A stretch of 64,000 bases of DNA from Gammaproteobacteria bacterium (GTDB taxonomy: Bacteria > Pseudomonadota > Gammaproteobacteria > Pseudomonadales > Halieaceae), in NCBI GenBank assembly GCA_030427485.1, contig JAUICG010000003.1, positions 1 through 64,000 on the forward strand. Reading direction: 5' to 3'. The position numbers and the translations under genes are program-made. The notes under the pieces were generated by a model. That model was not told the DNA's origin and ran no database searches. It was given only the letters and a program-made list of their open reading frames with translations. Shown piece by piece: positions 27,633 to 35,590 of the stretch; position 1 is the first letter of the stretch; each line of letters starts with the position of its first letter.

Positions 27633-27696
27633 AAATGCAGCCAGGCCGTGGCAGGAGTAAGCTATGCTGACAACTTATACCAATGAGGTGACTGTC

Positions 27697-28896
27697 ATGA
27701 GCACGACCTATGCACTGCAAGACTCCGAGCGGGGTTACATCGAGTACACGGACAAGAAGCGCCACCTGTGGATGTCATCGCTGGCCTTGCCCTTGTTCCC
27801 GGTATTGGGCATAGCACTTTACTTTGCCTTTGACTCACAGTGGATGCTCGTCATCCCCCTGCTGTTCAACTATCTCGTCATTCCGTTCCTGGACTATGCC
27901 CTCGGAGCGGATGAGAACAACCCGCCGGAAGAAATCGTGCCGCAACTGGAGCAGGACACATACTACCGTGTACTGACCTGGCTCACGGTGCCGATGCATT
28001 TTATCGTGTTGATTGCGATTGCCTGGTTCGTGGGCACGCAAGACCTGACCCTGTGGTCGGTTATTGTGCTGGCGCTCACCGCTGGCAGCTATAGCGGGCT
28101 CGGTATCAACACCGCCCATGAGTTGGGCCACAAGAAGCCCGAACTCGAGCGATTCCTCGCGAAGATCGTACTGGCCGTGCCGGCGTACGGGCACTTCTGC
28201 ATCGAGCACAATCGTGGTCACCACCGCGATGTGGCGACGCCGGAGGACCCCGCCAGCTCGCGGATGGGTGAATCAATCTACAAGTTCGTGCTGCGGGAAA
28301 TCCCCGGTGCGGCGAGACGCGGTTGGGAGGTTGAAAAGGAGCGACTGGCGCGTCTGGGCAAGAGTGAATGGAGCGTGCACAACGATATTCTGCAGTCCTA
28401 CGCGATCAGCGCGGTACTGCAGGGCGGGCTGATTATCGCCTTCGGCTGGATCATGATTCCCTTTCTGGCGATCCATAATTTCTTCGCCTGGTTCCAGCTC
28501 ACCAGCGCCAACTACATAGAGCACTACGGTCTGCTCAGGCAGAAAGAGGCCAATGGTCGCTACGAACGCTGCCAGCCGCACCACAGTTGGAACGCCAACT
28601 ACATCTTCAGCAATATCCTGCTGTTTCACCTTGAGCGCCACTCGGACCACCACGCCAACCCGACGCGCCGCTACCAGAGTTTGCGCAATTTCGACGACAT
28701 CCCGCAGTTGCCCAACGGGTACTACGGTATGTATATCCTCGCCTACATTCCCTGGCTTTGGTACAGGGTCATGGACAAGCGCGTACTCGCGTTGCCCCAT
28801 ATCAATGGTGACCTGAGCAAGGTCAACGTAGACCCGGACAAGCGCGATGAAATTTTCGCGAGGTTCGGTGAGGGCAAGCAGGCTGCGCTGGTCTAG
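27697..28896 (+). CDS. alkB: Alkane 1-monooxygenase AlkB
   Basis: The 399-residue integral-membrane di-iron enzyme oxidises medium-chain n-alkanes to 1-alkanols with O2 and electrons from rubredoxin. All histidine boxes are present: HELGHKK, EHNRGHHRD, and LERHSDHHANPTRRYQ near the C-terminus. The AlkB-specific NYIEHYGL motif is also there. Start ATG 27697 has GAGGTGA upstream. An in-frame ATG 33 bases earlier is less likely. Rubredoxin follows 11 bases downstream in an evident operon. Rubredoxin reductase is not in the window. It is one of the clearest physiological markers here. Confidence 0.96.
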   Translation: MSTTYALQDSERGYIEYTDKKRHLWMSSLALPLFPVLGIALYFAFDSQWMLVIPLLFNYLVIPFLDYALGADENNPPEEIVPQLEQDTYYRVLTWLTVPMHFIVLIAIAWFVGTQDLTLWSVIVLALTAGSYSGLGINTAHELGHKKPELERFLAKIVLAVPAYGHFCIEHNRGHHRDVATPEDPASSRMGESIYKFVLREIPGAARRGWEVEKERLARLGKSEWSVHNDILQSYAISAVLQGGLIIAFGWIMIPFLAIHNFFAWFQLTSANYIEHYGLLRQKEANGRYERCQPHHSWNANYIFSNILLFHLERHSDHHANPTRRYQSLRNFDDIPQLPNGYYGMYILAYIPWLWYRVMDKRVLALPHINGDLSKVNVDPDKRDEIFARFGEGKQAALV

Positions 28897-28907
28897 GAGA
28901 CGACACC

Positions 28908-29075
28908 ATGGGTAAATACCGCTGTCCGGGCTGTGAATACACCTACGACGAAGCGCTGGGGGATGATCATGAGGGATATCCCCCCGGCACGACTTTCGAG
29001 TCCCTGCCGGAAGACTTTACCTGTCCCGACTGCGCGGTGCGTTACAAGGAAGATTTCGAGCCGCTGGAGGATTGA
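28908..29075 (+). CDS. rubA: Rubredoxin (AlkG1-like)
   Basis: The 55-residue protein has the iron site CPGC (6-9) and CPDC (39-42) with the usual YDE and PPGT features. AGGAGA lies seven bases before the ATG. The second motif reads CPDCAVRYKEDFE: Ala in place of Gly after the last Cys, with an Arg close behind. As I recall, this is typical of AlkG1-type rubredoxins, which do not replace AlkG2 in alkane hydroxylation assays. It would carry electrons to AlkB or to another partner. It is in one operon with alkB. Confidence 0.93.
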   Translation: MGKYRCPGCEYTYDEALGDDHEGYPPGTTFESLPEDFTCPDCAVRYKEDFEPLED

Positions 29076-29110
29076 CGCGCCGCCGCAGCAACGGCATCGC
29101 AGCTCTCAAC

Positions 29111-29129
29111 TGTTCAATAGTTTAGAACA
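29111..29129 (+). promoter_or_regulatory. Palindromic operator candidate upstream of azoR
   Basis: TGTTC (29111-29115) and GAACA (29125-29129) form a 5-bp inverted repeat with a nine-base AT-rich spacer, 86 bp before the azoreductase start. The half-site length and spacing suit a dimeric repressor of the LysR, HxlR or TetR type. No such regulator gene is adjacent. Confidence 0.4.
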
Positions 29130-29214
29130 TTCAGATCAGCAACCAGGGCTTATTGCCAGTATTCAGATCGCTACACTGGTCGCATCAGTCATCCGAACAG
29201 CAGGGAGAAGCGCA

Positions 29215-29865
29215 ATGAAAACACCATCCGGGAATACTTCGGGAGCAGGCTCCCAAGGTAATCACACTACGGTCCTTCACATCGACAGCAGCGCGCGAGG
29301 CAGTGATTCGATCACCCGCACCCTCGGCCGTTACCTGGTTGATCAATTGGCGCAGCCTGTTGTCCATCGTGACCTGGCGGCCCAACCCCTGCCTCGAATC
29401 AGCGCTGAAGACCTCATCGGGGTGCACGGGTCGTCCGCGGATTCCCGCGACAGTCTCGCGAAGCAACTCGCGCTGTCCGACGCGTTGATCGATGAACTGC
29501 GCGCAGCCAGTACCCTGGTGCTCGGTGCGCCGATGTATAACTTTGGCATTCCGGCCGTGCTGAAGCAGTGGATCGACGCGGTTTGCCGGGCCGGGGTCAG
29601 TTTCAGGTATACCGAGCGCGGTCCGCAAGGTTTGTTGGGGGTGGAGCGCGCTTTTCTCATCGTCAGTTCGGGCGGAACCGCAATTGGCGGTGAGGCGGAT
29701 TTCGCCAGTCGCTACCTGCTGCATATCTGCAGATTCCTCGGTATTGATTCAGTGCACGTGATCGACGCCAGCGGTTCCAAACGGGCGCCCGGGGAAGTGA
29801 TAGCGCGCGGCGAACAGCAGATCGACAAGGTGCTGGCAGCGCCAGGGCAAGTGCAAGTGGCGTGA
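29215..29865 (+). CDS. azoR: FMN-dependent NAD(P)H azoreductase / quinone reductase
   Basis: The 216-residue flavodoxin-like protein has AGGGAG upstream of ATG 29215. Typical AzoR segments are present: LHIDSSARGSDSITRTLG binds FMN phosphate, APMYNFGIPAVLKQWIDAV is near-invariant, and VSSGGTAIGG follows. It reduces quinones and azo dyes with NAD(P)H and probably protects against electrophilic quinones. The N-terminus has 15-20 extra polar residues compared with E. coli AzoR. A separate promoter region with a palindrome divides it from the alkB operon. Confidence 0.92.
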   Translation: MKTPSGNTSGAGSQGNHTTVLHIDSSARGSDSITRTLGRYLVDQLAQPVVHRDLAAQPLPRISAEDLIGVHGSSADSRDSLAKQLALSDALIDELRAASTLVLGAPMYNFGIPAVLKQWIDAVCRAGVSFRYTERGPQGLLGVERAFLIVSSGGTAIGGEADFASRYLLHICRFLGIDSVHVIDASGSKRAPGEVIARGEQQIDKVLAAPGQVQVA

Positions 29866-29998
29866 ATGTAGTCGCGCATCGCGATCCTCTGGGCAATGCG
29901 GGCGTTATCGGGTCCGGTGATGTACAGTGGAGGATTGCGCGGACGGCATACCGCACGTTCGTGCAGCAGCTGTAGAAAATCAACGGAGACCTGATCCA

Positions 29999-31510
29999 GT
30001 GAGCAATGATGTAGCCGACAACACGCCCATTCTGGTGGGCGCCGGCCAGGTGGTGCAGCGTCAGGTCAGTACGACATCTGCGATGCAACTGGCCGCGCTG
30101 GCCAGCGAGGCCGCAATCGGCGACTGCGGAGCGCCAGGTATAGCCGCGCAAATAGACACCCTCTGCGTAACCCGGCTGTTCTCGGATATGGGCAAGCTAT
30201 GGGCCTCGCAATGGGGGCGCAGCAACAACCCGCCGCAGTCGGTGGCCCGGCGCATCGGGGCCGACCCGCGGCATCGCATATACACGCAGTCCGGCGGCAA
30301 CCAGCCGCAGTCACGGATCATAGAGTTTGCCGCCGACATCGCCCGCGGCGAGCGCCAGCTGGTATTGCTTTGTGGCGCTGAAGCCCTGAGGAACCAGCGC
30401 TCCGCAGCGCGCGAAGGGCTGGTGCCCGAGTGGGATGAAACGCACGATGAGCCCCTCGAAGACCGCGGCTTTGGCGAGCCGGTGGCCACCCGCCAGGAAA
30501 TACGCAACGGGCTGTCCAATGTTATTTACTACTACGCACTGATTGAGCAGGCGCAGCGCCGACAACGCGGGCAGACCGTTGAGCAACACCGTGCCGCCAT
30601 GGCCAGGCTGCTGGAGAGTTTCAGCAAGCGGGCGGTAGCCAACCCCTACTCGCAGTTCGACGGTTACAGGAGCGCTGAGGATATTCTGCAGGCCCCCGAA
30701 CTGAGCCACCTGTATACATCAAATATGATCGCCAGGGACGGGGTGAACCAGGGTGCGGCACTGGTGCTGTGCAGTGTGGGAAAGGCCCGCGAACTGGGCA
30801 TTGCCGAATCGCAATGGGTCTTTATCCACGGCATGGCCGAGGGTGGCGAGCCCGAATTGAGTCGTCGCGATGATCCCGCCCGCTCGCCGATGGCGGCGCT
30901 GGTAGCAGAGCGCGCGCTGGAAATGGCACAGTTGGGGATCGATGCGATCGGCTCGTTGGATATCTACAGTTGTTTTCCCTGCGCTATCACTGCAGTCGCC
31001 GAGCCATTGGGTTTGCCGGTCGACGGCAGCCGCGCGCTGACGACGACCGGCGGTTTGCCTTTCTTCGGCGGGCCGGGCAACAACTACAGCATGCATGCGC
31101 TGGCCGAAGCCGTGCACTGGGCGAAGCGAAACCCGGAAGAATATGCCATGGTAACGGCCAATGGCGGCATGCTGTCCAAGCATGCCAGCGGTATTTATTC
31201 CCGTCGTCCGGGGCGTGTGGACTGGGGTTCGCAGGCCACCTGGTTAAGCAATGAGGCGTTCGTCAAGCGCCCGGTTGTGGCGGATCCACGCCGCGGGCAT
31301 ATAGTGTCATATACCGTACACTTCAGTGCTGGCGAGAGTCCTCATGCAGTCATTCTGGGTGAGACTGACACGGGAGGTCGCTTCGTCGCTCGTACCGCCG
31401 CTGGCGACAGCGCCACCGCGACGGTGATGTTGGCGCAAGAGCCCGTCGGTCTCGCGGTGACCGTAGCCCCCCCGGACGGCGAAAAACTGTATTTTCAGCT
31501 TGCGCGTTAA
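29999..31510 (+). CDS. Thiolase-like acetyl-CoA acetyltransferase
   Basis: GTG 29999 is preferred because CGGAG lies ten bases upstream and the family start (DNTPILVGAGQVVQRQ) follows at once. The protein is 503 residues. This is longer than classic thiolases because of a C-terminal OB-like domain (about 415-503), as in the type often annotated acetyl-CoA acetyltransferase. The catalytic Cys is expected near CCVTR/LCGAEALRNQ. The conserved GNNYSMHALAEAVHWAKRNPEEYAMVTANGGMLSKHA block includes a His. It may act in fatty-acid breakdown, but several such proteins have no proven substrate. Confidence 0.82.
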   Translation: MSNDVADNTPILVGAGQVVQRQVSTTSAMQLAALASEAAIGDCGAPGIAAQIDTLCVTRLFSDMGKLWASQWGRSNNPPQSVARRIGADPRHRIYTQSGGNQPQSRIIEFAADIARGERQLVLLCGAEALRNQRSAAREGLVPEWDETHDEPLEDRGFGEPVATRQEIRNGLSNVIYYYALIEQAQRRQRGQTVEQHRAAMARLLESFSKRAVANPYSQFDGYRSAEDILQAPELSHLYTSNMIARDGVNQGAALVLCSVGKARELGIAESQWVFIHGMAEGGEPELSRRDDPARSPMAALVAERALEMAQLGIDAIGSLDIYSCFPCAITAVAEPLGLPVDGSRALTTTGGLPFFGGPGNNYSMHALAEAVHWAKRNPEEYAMVTANGGMLSKHASGIYSRRPGRVDWGSQATWLSNEAFVKRPVVADPRRGHIVSYTVHFSAGESPHAVILGETDTGGRFVARTAAGDSATATVMLAQEPVGLAVTVAPPDGEKLYFQLAR

Positions 31511-31526
31511 TCGGTGATGGGCCGAT

Positions 31527-33569
31527 TCACGGTTGTTGCGGCGGGCCGATCAATGGCGCCTTCACGGGAGAGGCGAGGCCGATATAGACTACCATTGCGT
31601 CGCCCACGGGGTCCGTTTGAATAGGCAGGTCCTTCCAGTTGTTGGCCAGCCACACATTGCCGGACGAATCGATTTCGACGGCGGTATTTCTATCCAGTAG
31701 ATCGCTGTGGTATCCGGTGTTATCCGGTGACAGTGCATCGCCGGTCTCCACACCCGCAGGGCAGGCACCATCCCTGGCTCCGCAAAACTGCGACACGCCG
31801 CCCCTGGTGAAGTTGGCGACCCACACATTGTCAGAACCATCAACCGCGATGCCCCAGGCGATCGTCAAGCCACCGGGCGCCGTATAGTCGGGTATGAGCG
31901 GATCATCGGGGCGGGTATTGATTTGTACGCCGTCGAGGTTGACCATTGCTATGCCTGCATAGGTGGGGGCTTGCTCATTGACTGGCGGCGGACAAGGCAG
32001 GTCAATTGCGCCTGAGAGAGACACCCAGACATTCCCCAGGCTGTCAGACGCCACTCCCATGGGCAGCGAGGTCGAGCCAAGGTCATAGTCGCGCAAGCGT
32101 GAGCCGTCACTGGCAAACGCCATGATGTTGCCACTCAAGGTACCGCTTACCCAGGCGACATCGTTGGTATCGAATGCGATATCGAACGATTTCTCAAAAT
32201 TGTTCTCGGAAATCGCCTGCCAGTTGTTCGGGTCGCCGTTGCGATAAATGGTGACGTCCACCTGTTCATCGTCAATGACCTGCCCGTTGCAACTCGCTAT
32301 CCAGATATCGCCCTGTGGATTGGCCACTGTACCCTGCGGCCAGCCGATACCGCCCTGTGTCCAACCGCCATCCTGGGGGTTATCGCTGATCGGATCGAAC
32401 CGCCCGGCATCCGGCGACAGCGGTGTGCCGTCTGCGGTGAACTGGGAGACGCTGTTGTTGGCGATATCGATCGGACAGGTGCTGCCCTTGAAGCCGTAGT
32501 TACCCACCCAAATGTCGTTGGTCTGTGGCGCCACGGTGACGCCGTATCCGGCACCGAGCACGCCCCCGCCGGTGAACGTGTCCACATCGCCGTTGGCCGG
32601 ATCCATGCGAAACAGCAACTGGCTGGCGCAATCTGGCAGGACGTAGGTGTCACTGGTCACCAGGTTGTTGACGATCCACATCTGCCCATCCTGGTCAAAC
32701 GCCATATTGCCGGGGCCGGCGAGATTCGTGGGATCTCCCTTGAACAGCAGGGACAGAGTCCAGGCCGCAGGTGCACTGTTGCCAAGATCGGGGCGATAGA
32801 CATCCGTTGTCACCAGGTTGAACAGCGGTACGGGTTTCAACCAGGGCGTCTTCGCCAGATTGGCCATCGCGCGAAAGGTATCCTGTGCCGCCGTGCCATC
32901 CAGGGGCACGGTGAGCCGCAGTATCGACTCGCAGACTGCGGCATCGCTGGCGCAGCTGGCCAGCAGGTTGCCCAGTTCATTGAGCGTACGCAACGCGCTG
33001 TATGTGGACTGCGGGTCGTTGTCGTCATTCGTGATCGTCGAACCGGCCTCACCGGTTTCGATATCCACCAGGTTCCGGAGTAACCTGGGAGCCATCTGCA
33101 AACCGATGCTGTTGCCTTCCAGAGTGGCGCCATCGATGAACTGCGCCAGCGCGTAGGCTGAAGCCACCGTGGTCAATTCGTTGATGGTGATGGTAGTCTC
33201 CCCCGGATCGGCGCCCAGCACGCTGGCCAGCACAAACGGGGTCGGTACGTCCTGTGCTCGGGAGCCGATACGACCGCCGCTGCTGGTGAGATAGATCACC
33301 GCGGAAGCGTCGCCGGGTGTGTTGTAACCGAATTCAAACGCGCCAGTGTCATCAGTGCTGCCTTCGCCCAGTGCCTGTGAGCCGTCACTGCTGCTGTAGA
33401 CCCGGACAATCGCGGAAGCAATTGGCAATTCGCCGCTCAACAGGCGGCCTGTAATCAGCTCTTCCGCCTGATTGTTATCGTTGTTTGATCCGCTGCAAGA
33501 CGCCAGAAGGATGGCCAATGCGAGCAGGAGCGTGGCGCGTGGCAGCGACGGTGTTCGGTGTGAGAGCAT
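31527..33569 (-). CDS. Large lipoprotein with NHL/SMP-30-like beta-propeller
   Basis: The 680-residue protein begins with a lipoprotein signal (lipobox LLASC at about 20-24, then a polar Ser/Asn/Asp run). A first domain of about 230 residues follows, with a carboxypeptidase-regulatory-like pattern (GELPIASAIVRVYSS...TDDTGAFEFGY). The rest shows repeated blades of the form GNVWVSLSG, DNVWVANF, GNVWLANNW and GDIWIASC, typical of NHL or Vgb-type propellers. It is probably attached to the outer membrane. The function is unknown. Vgb-type streptogramin lyase activity is not implied. Confidence 0.75.
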   Translation of the reverse strand: MLSHRTPSLPRATLLLALAILLASCSGSNNDNNQAEELITGRLLSGELPIASAIVRVYSSSDGSQALGEGSTDDTGAFEFGYNTPGDASAVIYLTSSGGRIGSRAQDVPTPFVLASVLGADPGETTITINELTTVASAYALAQFIDGATLEGNSIGLQMAPRLLRNLVDIETGEAGSTITNDDNDPQSTYSALRTLNELGNLLASCASDAAVCESILRLTVPLDGTAAQDTFRAMANLAKTPWLKPVPLFNLVTTDVYRPDLGNSAPAAWTLSLLFKGDPTNLAGPGNMAFDQDGQMWIVNNLVTSDTYVLPDCASQLLFRMDPANGDVDTFTGGGVLGAGYGVTVAPQTNDIWVGNYGFKGSTCPIDIANNSVSQFTADGTPLSPDAGRFDPISDNPQDGGWTQGGIGWPQGTVANPQGDIWIASCNGQVIDDEQVDVTIYRNGDPNNWQAISENNFEKSFDIAFDTNDVAWVSGTLSGNIMAFASDGSRLRDYDLGSTSLPMGVASDSLGNVWVSLSGAIDLPCPPPVNEQAPTYAGIAMVNLDGVQINTRPDDPLIPDYTAPGGLTIAWGIAVDGSDNVWVANFTRGGVSQFCGARDGACPAGVETGDALSPDNTGYHSDLLDRNTAVEIDSSGNVWLANNWKDLPIQTDPVGDAMVVYIGLASPVKAPLIGPPQQP

Positions 33570-33873
33570 GGTGGTCCTCCAACTGTGCGGTTATTCGCGG
33601 TAGATGAATGGCGGCGATTCGTGTCCGATGGGTAGCCGGTTTTATACCATTTCACCGAGTCCATTCAAAATGGAATTGGCGATGAATGTGGGGTAAATCC
33701 CACCGTATCGGACTATAGACGCATTCCGGGGGATGTGAGTTTTACTGGTAGGCAGACCGTAGCGTCGAGAGCGATGCCTTCGCGGCGCAATGCAGCGGAA
33801 AAGCCTGTAGAGAGCGGCGTACGGTTCACCGCGAGGTTATCCGGACGGTCGCTCGCCCGGAGTCTTGCCTCTG
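33570..33873. other. Gap upstream of the propeller lipoprotein gene
   Basis: This stretch of about 300 bases between two minus-strand genes holds the presumed promoter of the lipoprotein gene and no convincing ORF, repeat or terminator. Confidence 0.4.
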
Positions 33874-35340
33874 TCAGGCAGCCGGATTGACGGCGTAGGG
33901 CAGTGCCGCCAGCGGCGATTTTCCCAATAGCTGCATGTACTCGTTTTCCAGTTTATCGCAGGCGCCGCGAATACTGCGTATTGATTCACCCGGAATCGGC
34001 GGCAGTACAGTAACCCGTATAGTCGCCGGGCGAATGAGGAAACCGCCATTCGGCAGCGCGTCCTTGACGTTGTGCAGCACGATCGGGACGATCGGGACCT
34101 TCGCCTTGCGCGCCAGGTAAAAAGCCCCGTGCTTGAACGGCTGAATGTCGCCCAGCGTACTGCGGCTGCCTTCCGGCGCTATCACCAGTGAACGCCCGCT
34201 GTCCAGGACCTCCCTTGCACGCCGGAGTACCTCACTCTGGTCGGGCTCGCCGCGGTCGACGAAAATGGTATCGGTCTGGCGCAGTAACTGGCCTATTACC
34301 GGCGTGCCCGCCATTTCCTTTTTACACATCGCCACCACGTCCTCGCGCAGCAGGTGTGCCAGCACCATGGAGTCGAGCAGACTCTGGTGATTGAACACGA
34401 AAATGGCAGGGCGCTCCCGGCGCAGATTGTCCATGCCCTCAACTTCAAAATCCAGCCCTGCGAAGGCGCTGCCAATGTCGCCGAACACGCGGGTGAGCCG
34501 GTTCGCGGAGCGGAAAGGAGACCCCCCGAATCGTTTTGCCACCATGCCCAGTGCCGTGGTGCCGACGATGGTTTGCGCAGTAAGCAACGTGCGCGCGAGG
34601 CTCTCCACATCGGGCATGCCACGCGTCGAGAATGACAGTTGTGGCCATTGCTTGGTGCGCGCGTGCGCGCCCAGTTTGTCGGATGCATTTACCGCCACCG
34701 GATGTCCCACCTTGCGCAGCAGGGGCAGGTCGTCGCTGGAGTCGGAGTAGAACCAGCAGTTTTGAAGGCTGGCCCGGTGCTCGCGGGCACTCCGTTGAGC
34801 CGCCAGAACTTTGCCCTCTCCGAAACACATGGGTGCGATGACCTGCCCGGTAAAACGGCCGTCGACGACCTCGAGCCGGGTGCAGTGGATTTCCTCGATA
34901 CCCAGTACGCGCGCGATCGGCTCAATCTGGTAGCGACTGGCCGCACTGATAATCGCCAGTTGGTGTCCTGCCGCGCGGTGTGCCTCCACCAGCGCTATCG
35001 CTTCCCGGTACAGCGCCCTGGCCAGGTGCTTGCGATACGCCTGTTCCCCGATCTCACGGAGGGTATCTTCAGAGACTCCGGTAAGCGCCTTGGTGGTACG
35101 CTTTACGAGGCGGTGGTAATTACTGCCGGAACTGTAGACCTTGTGTTTTACGATACCCTGTACAACCCTGGCAGCCTGGCGCAGCTTGCCCCGTTTCGCA
35201 CCCTGTTCGGCCGTTTCCCGGGCGACCGCCAGAATCGAGTAGCCGGCGATCAGGGTTCGATCGAGGTCAAAGAATGCGATCGCGGACTGTGGCCCGCGGC
35301 TGCTTGCAATCGCTTGCAGTTGGTTTTCAAGAGCTGTCAT
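33874..35340 (-). CDS. HAD phosphatase-PlsC acyltransferase fusion
   Basis: ATG 35340 has GGAGGGG five bases upstream and gives 488 residues. Residues 1-225 are a HAD-IB (SerB-like) phosphatase domain with the nucleophile motif FFDLDRTL and the late SDSSDDLPLL. Residues 250-480 form a 1-acylglycerol-3-phosphate acyltransferase (PlsC) domain. It has NHQSLLD (H-x4-D catalytic motif), FVDRGEP and PEGSRS. Such fusions are known and may couple lysophosphatidate acylation with phosphate removal in phospholipid or storage-lipid synthesis. An upstream 37-residue extension is unsupported. Confidence 0.9.
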   Translation of the reverse strand: MTALENQLQAIASSRGPQSAIAFFDLDRTLIAGYSILAVARETAEQGAKRGKLRQAARVVQGIVKHKVYSSGSNYHRLVKRTTKALTGVSEDTLREIGEQAYRKHLARALYREAIALVEAHRAAGHQLAIISAASRYQIEPIARVLGIEEIHCTRLEVVDGRFTGQVIAPMCFGEGKVLAAQRSAREHRASLQNCWFYSDSSDDLPLLRKVGHPVAVNASDKLGAHARTKQWPQLSFSTRGMPDVESLARTLLTAQTIVGTTALGMVAKRFGGSPFRSANRLTRVFGDIGSAFAGLDFEVEGMDNLRRERPAIFVFNHQSLLDSMVLAHLLREDVVAMCKKEMAGTPVIGQLLRQTDTIFVDRGEPDQSEVLRRAREVLDSGRSLVIAPEGSRSTLGDIQPFKHGAFYLARKAKVPIVPIVLHNVKDALPNGGFLIRPATIRVTVLPPIPGESIRSIRGACDKLENEYMQLLGKSPLAALPYAVNPAA

Positions 35341-35590
35341 CGTGTCCCCTCCAGCGGTGTCGGCACGGCCTGCATTGCCATCAGTGGTGAACTGCCACCA
35401 ACCTGGAGACAACAATGCAAGAAGCCGGCCAGCCGGGACATTAGGCGGCACTTGAGGCAGTTAAGTTGCAATAATATGAATTATTTGTGGTCCGGGCACA
35501 GAAAAGCGAAACCAGGGGCGTTGCGTCTCGCCGCCTTTTGGTGCGCCCGCGCACCGCGCTGGAGCGTCTGCACCCAGGCCGGCTGTCTCG

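Noticed and set aside
31509..31527. 6-bp stem AATCGG/CCGATT between the convergent thiolase and propeller-lipoprotein genes
   Set aside because: The stem is short and without a T-tract. It may be a weak terminator but is not better than chance in a window this size.
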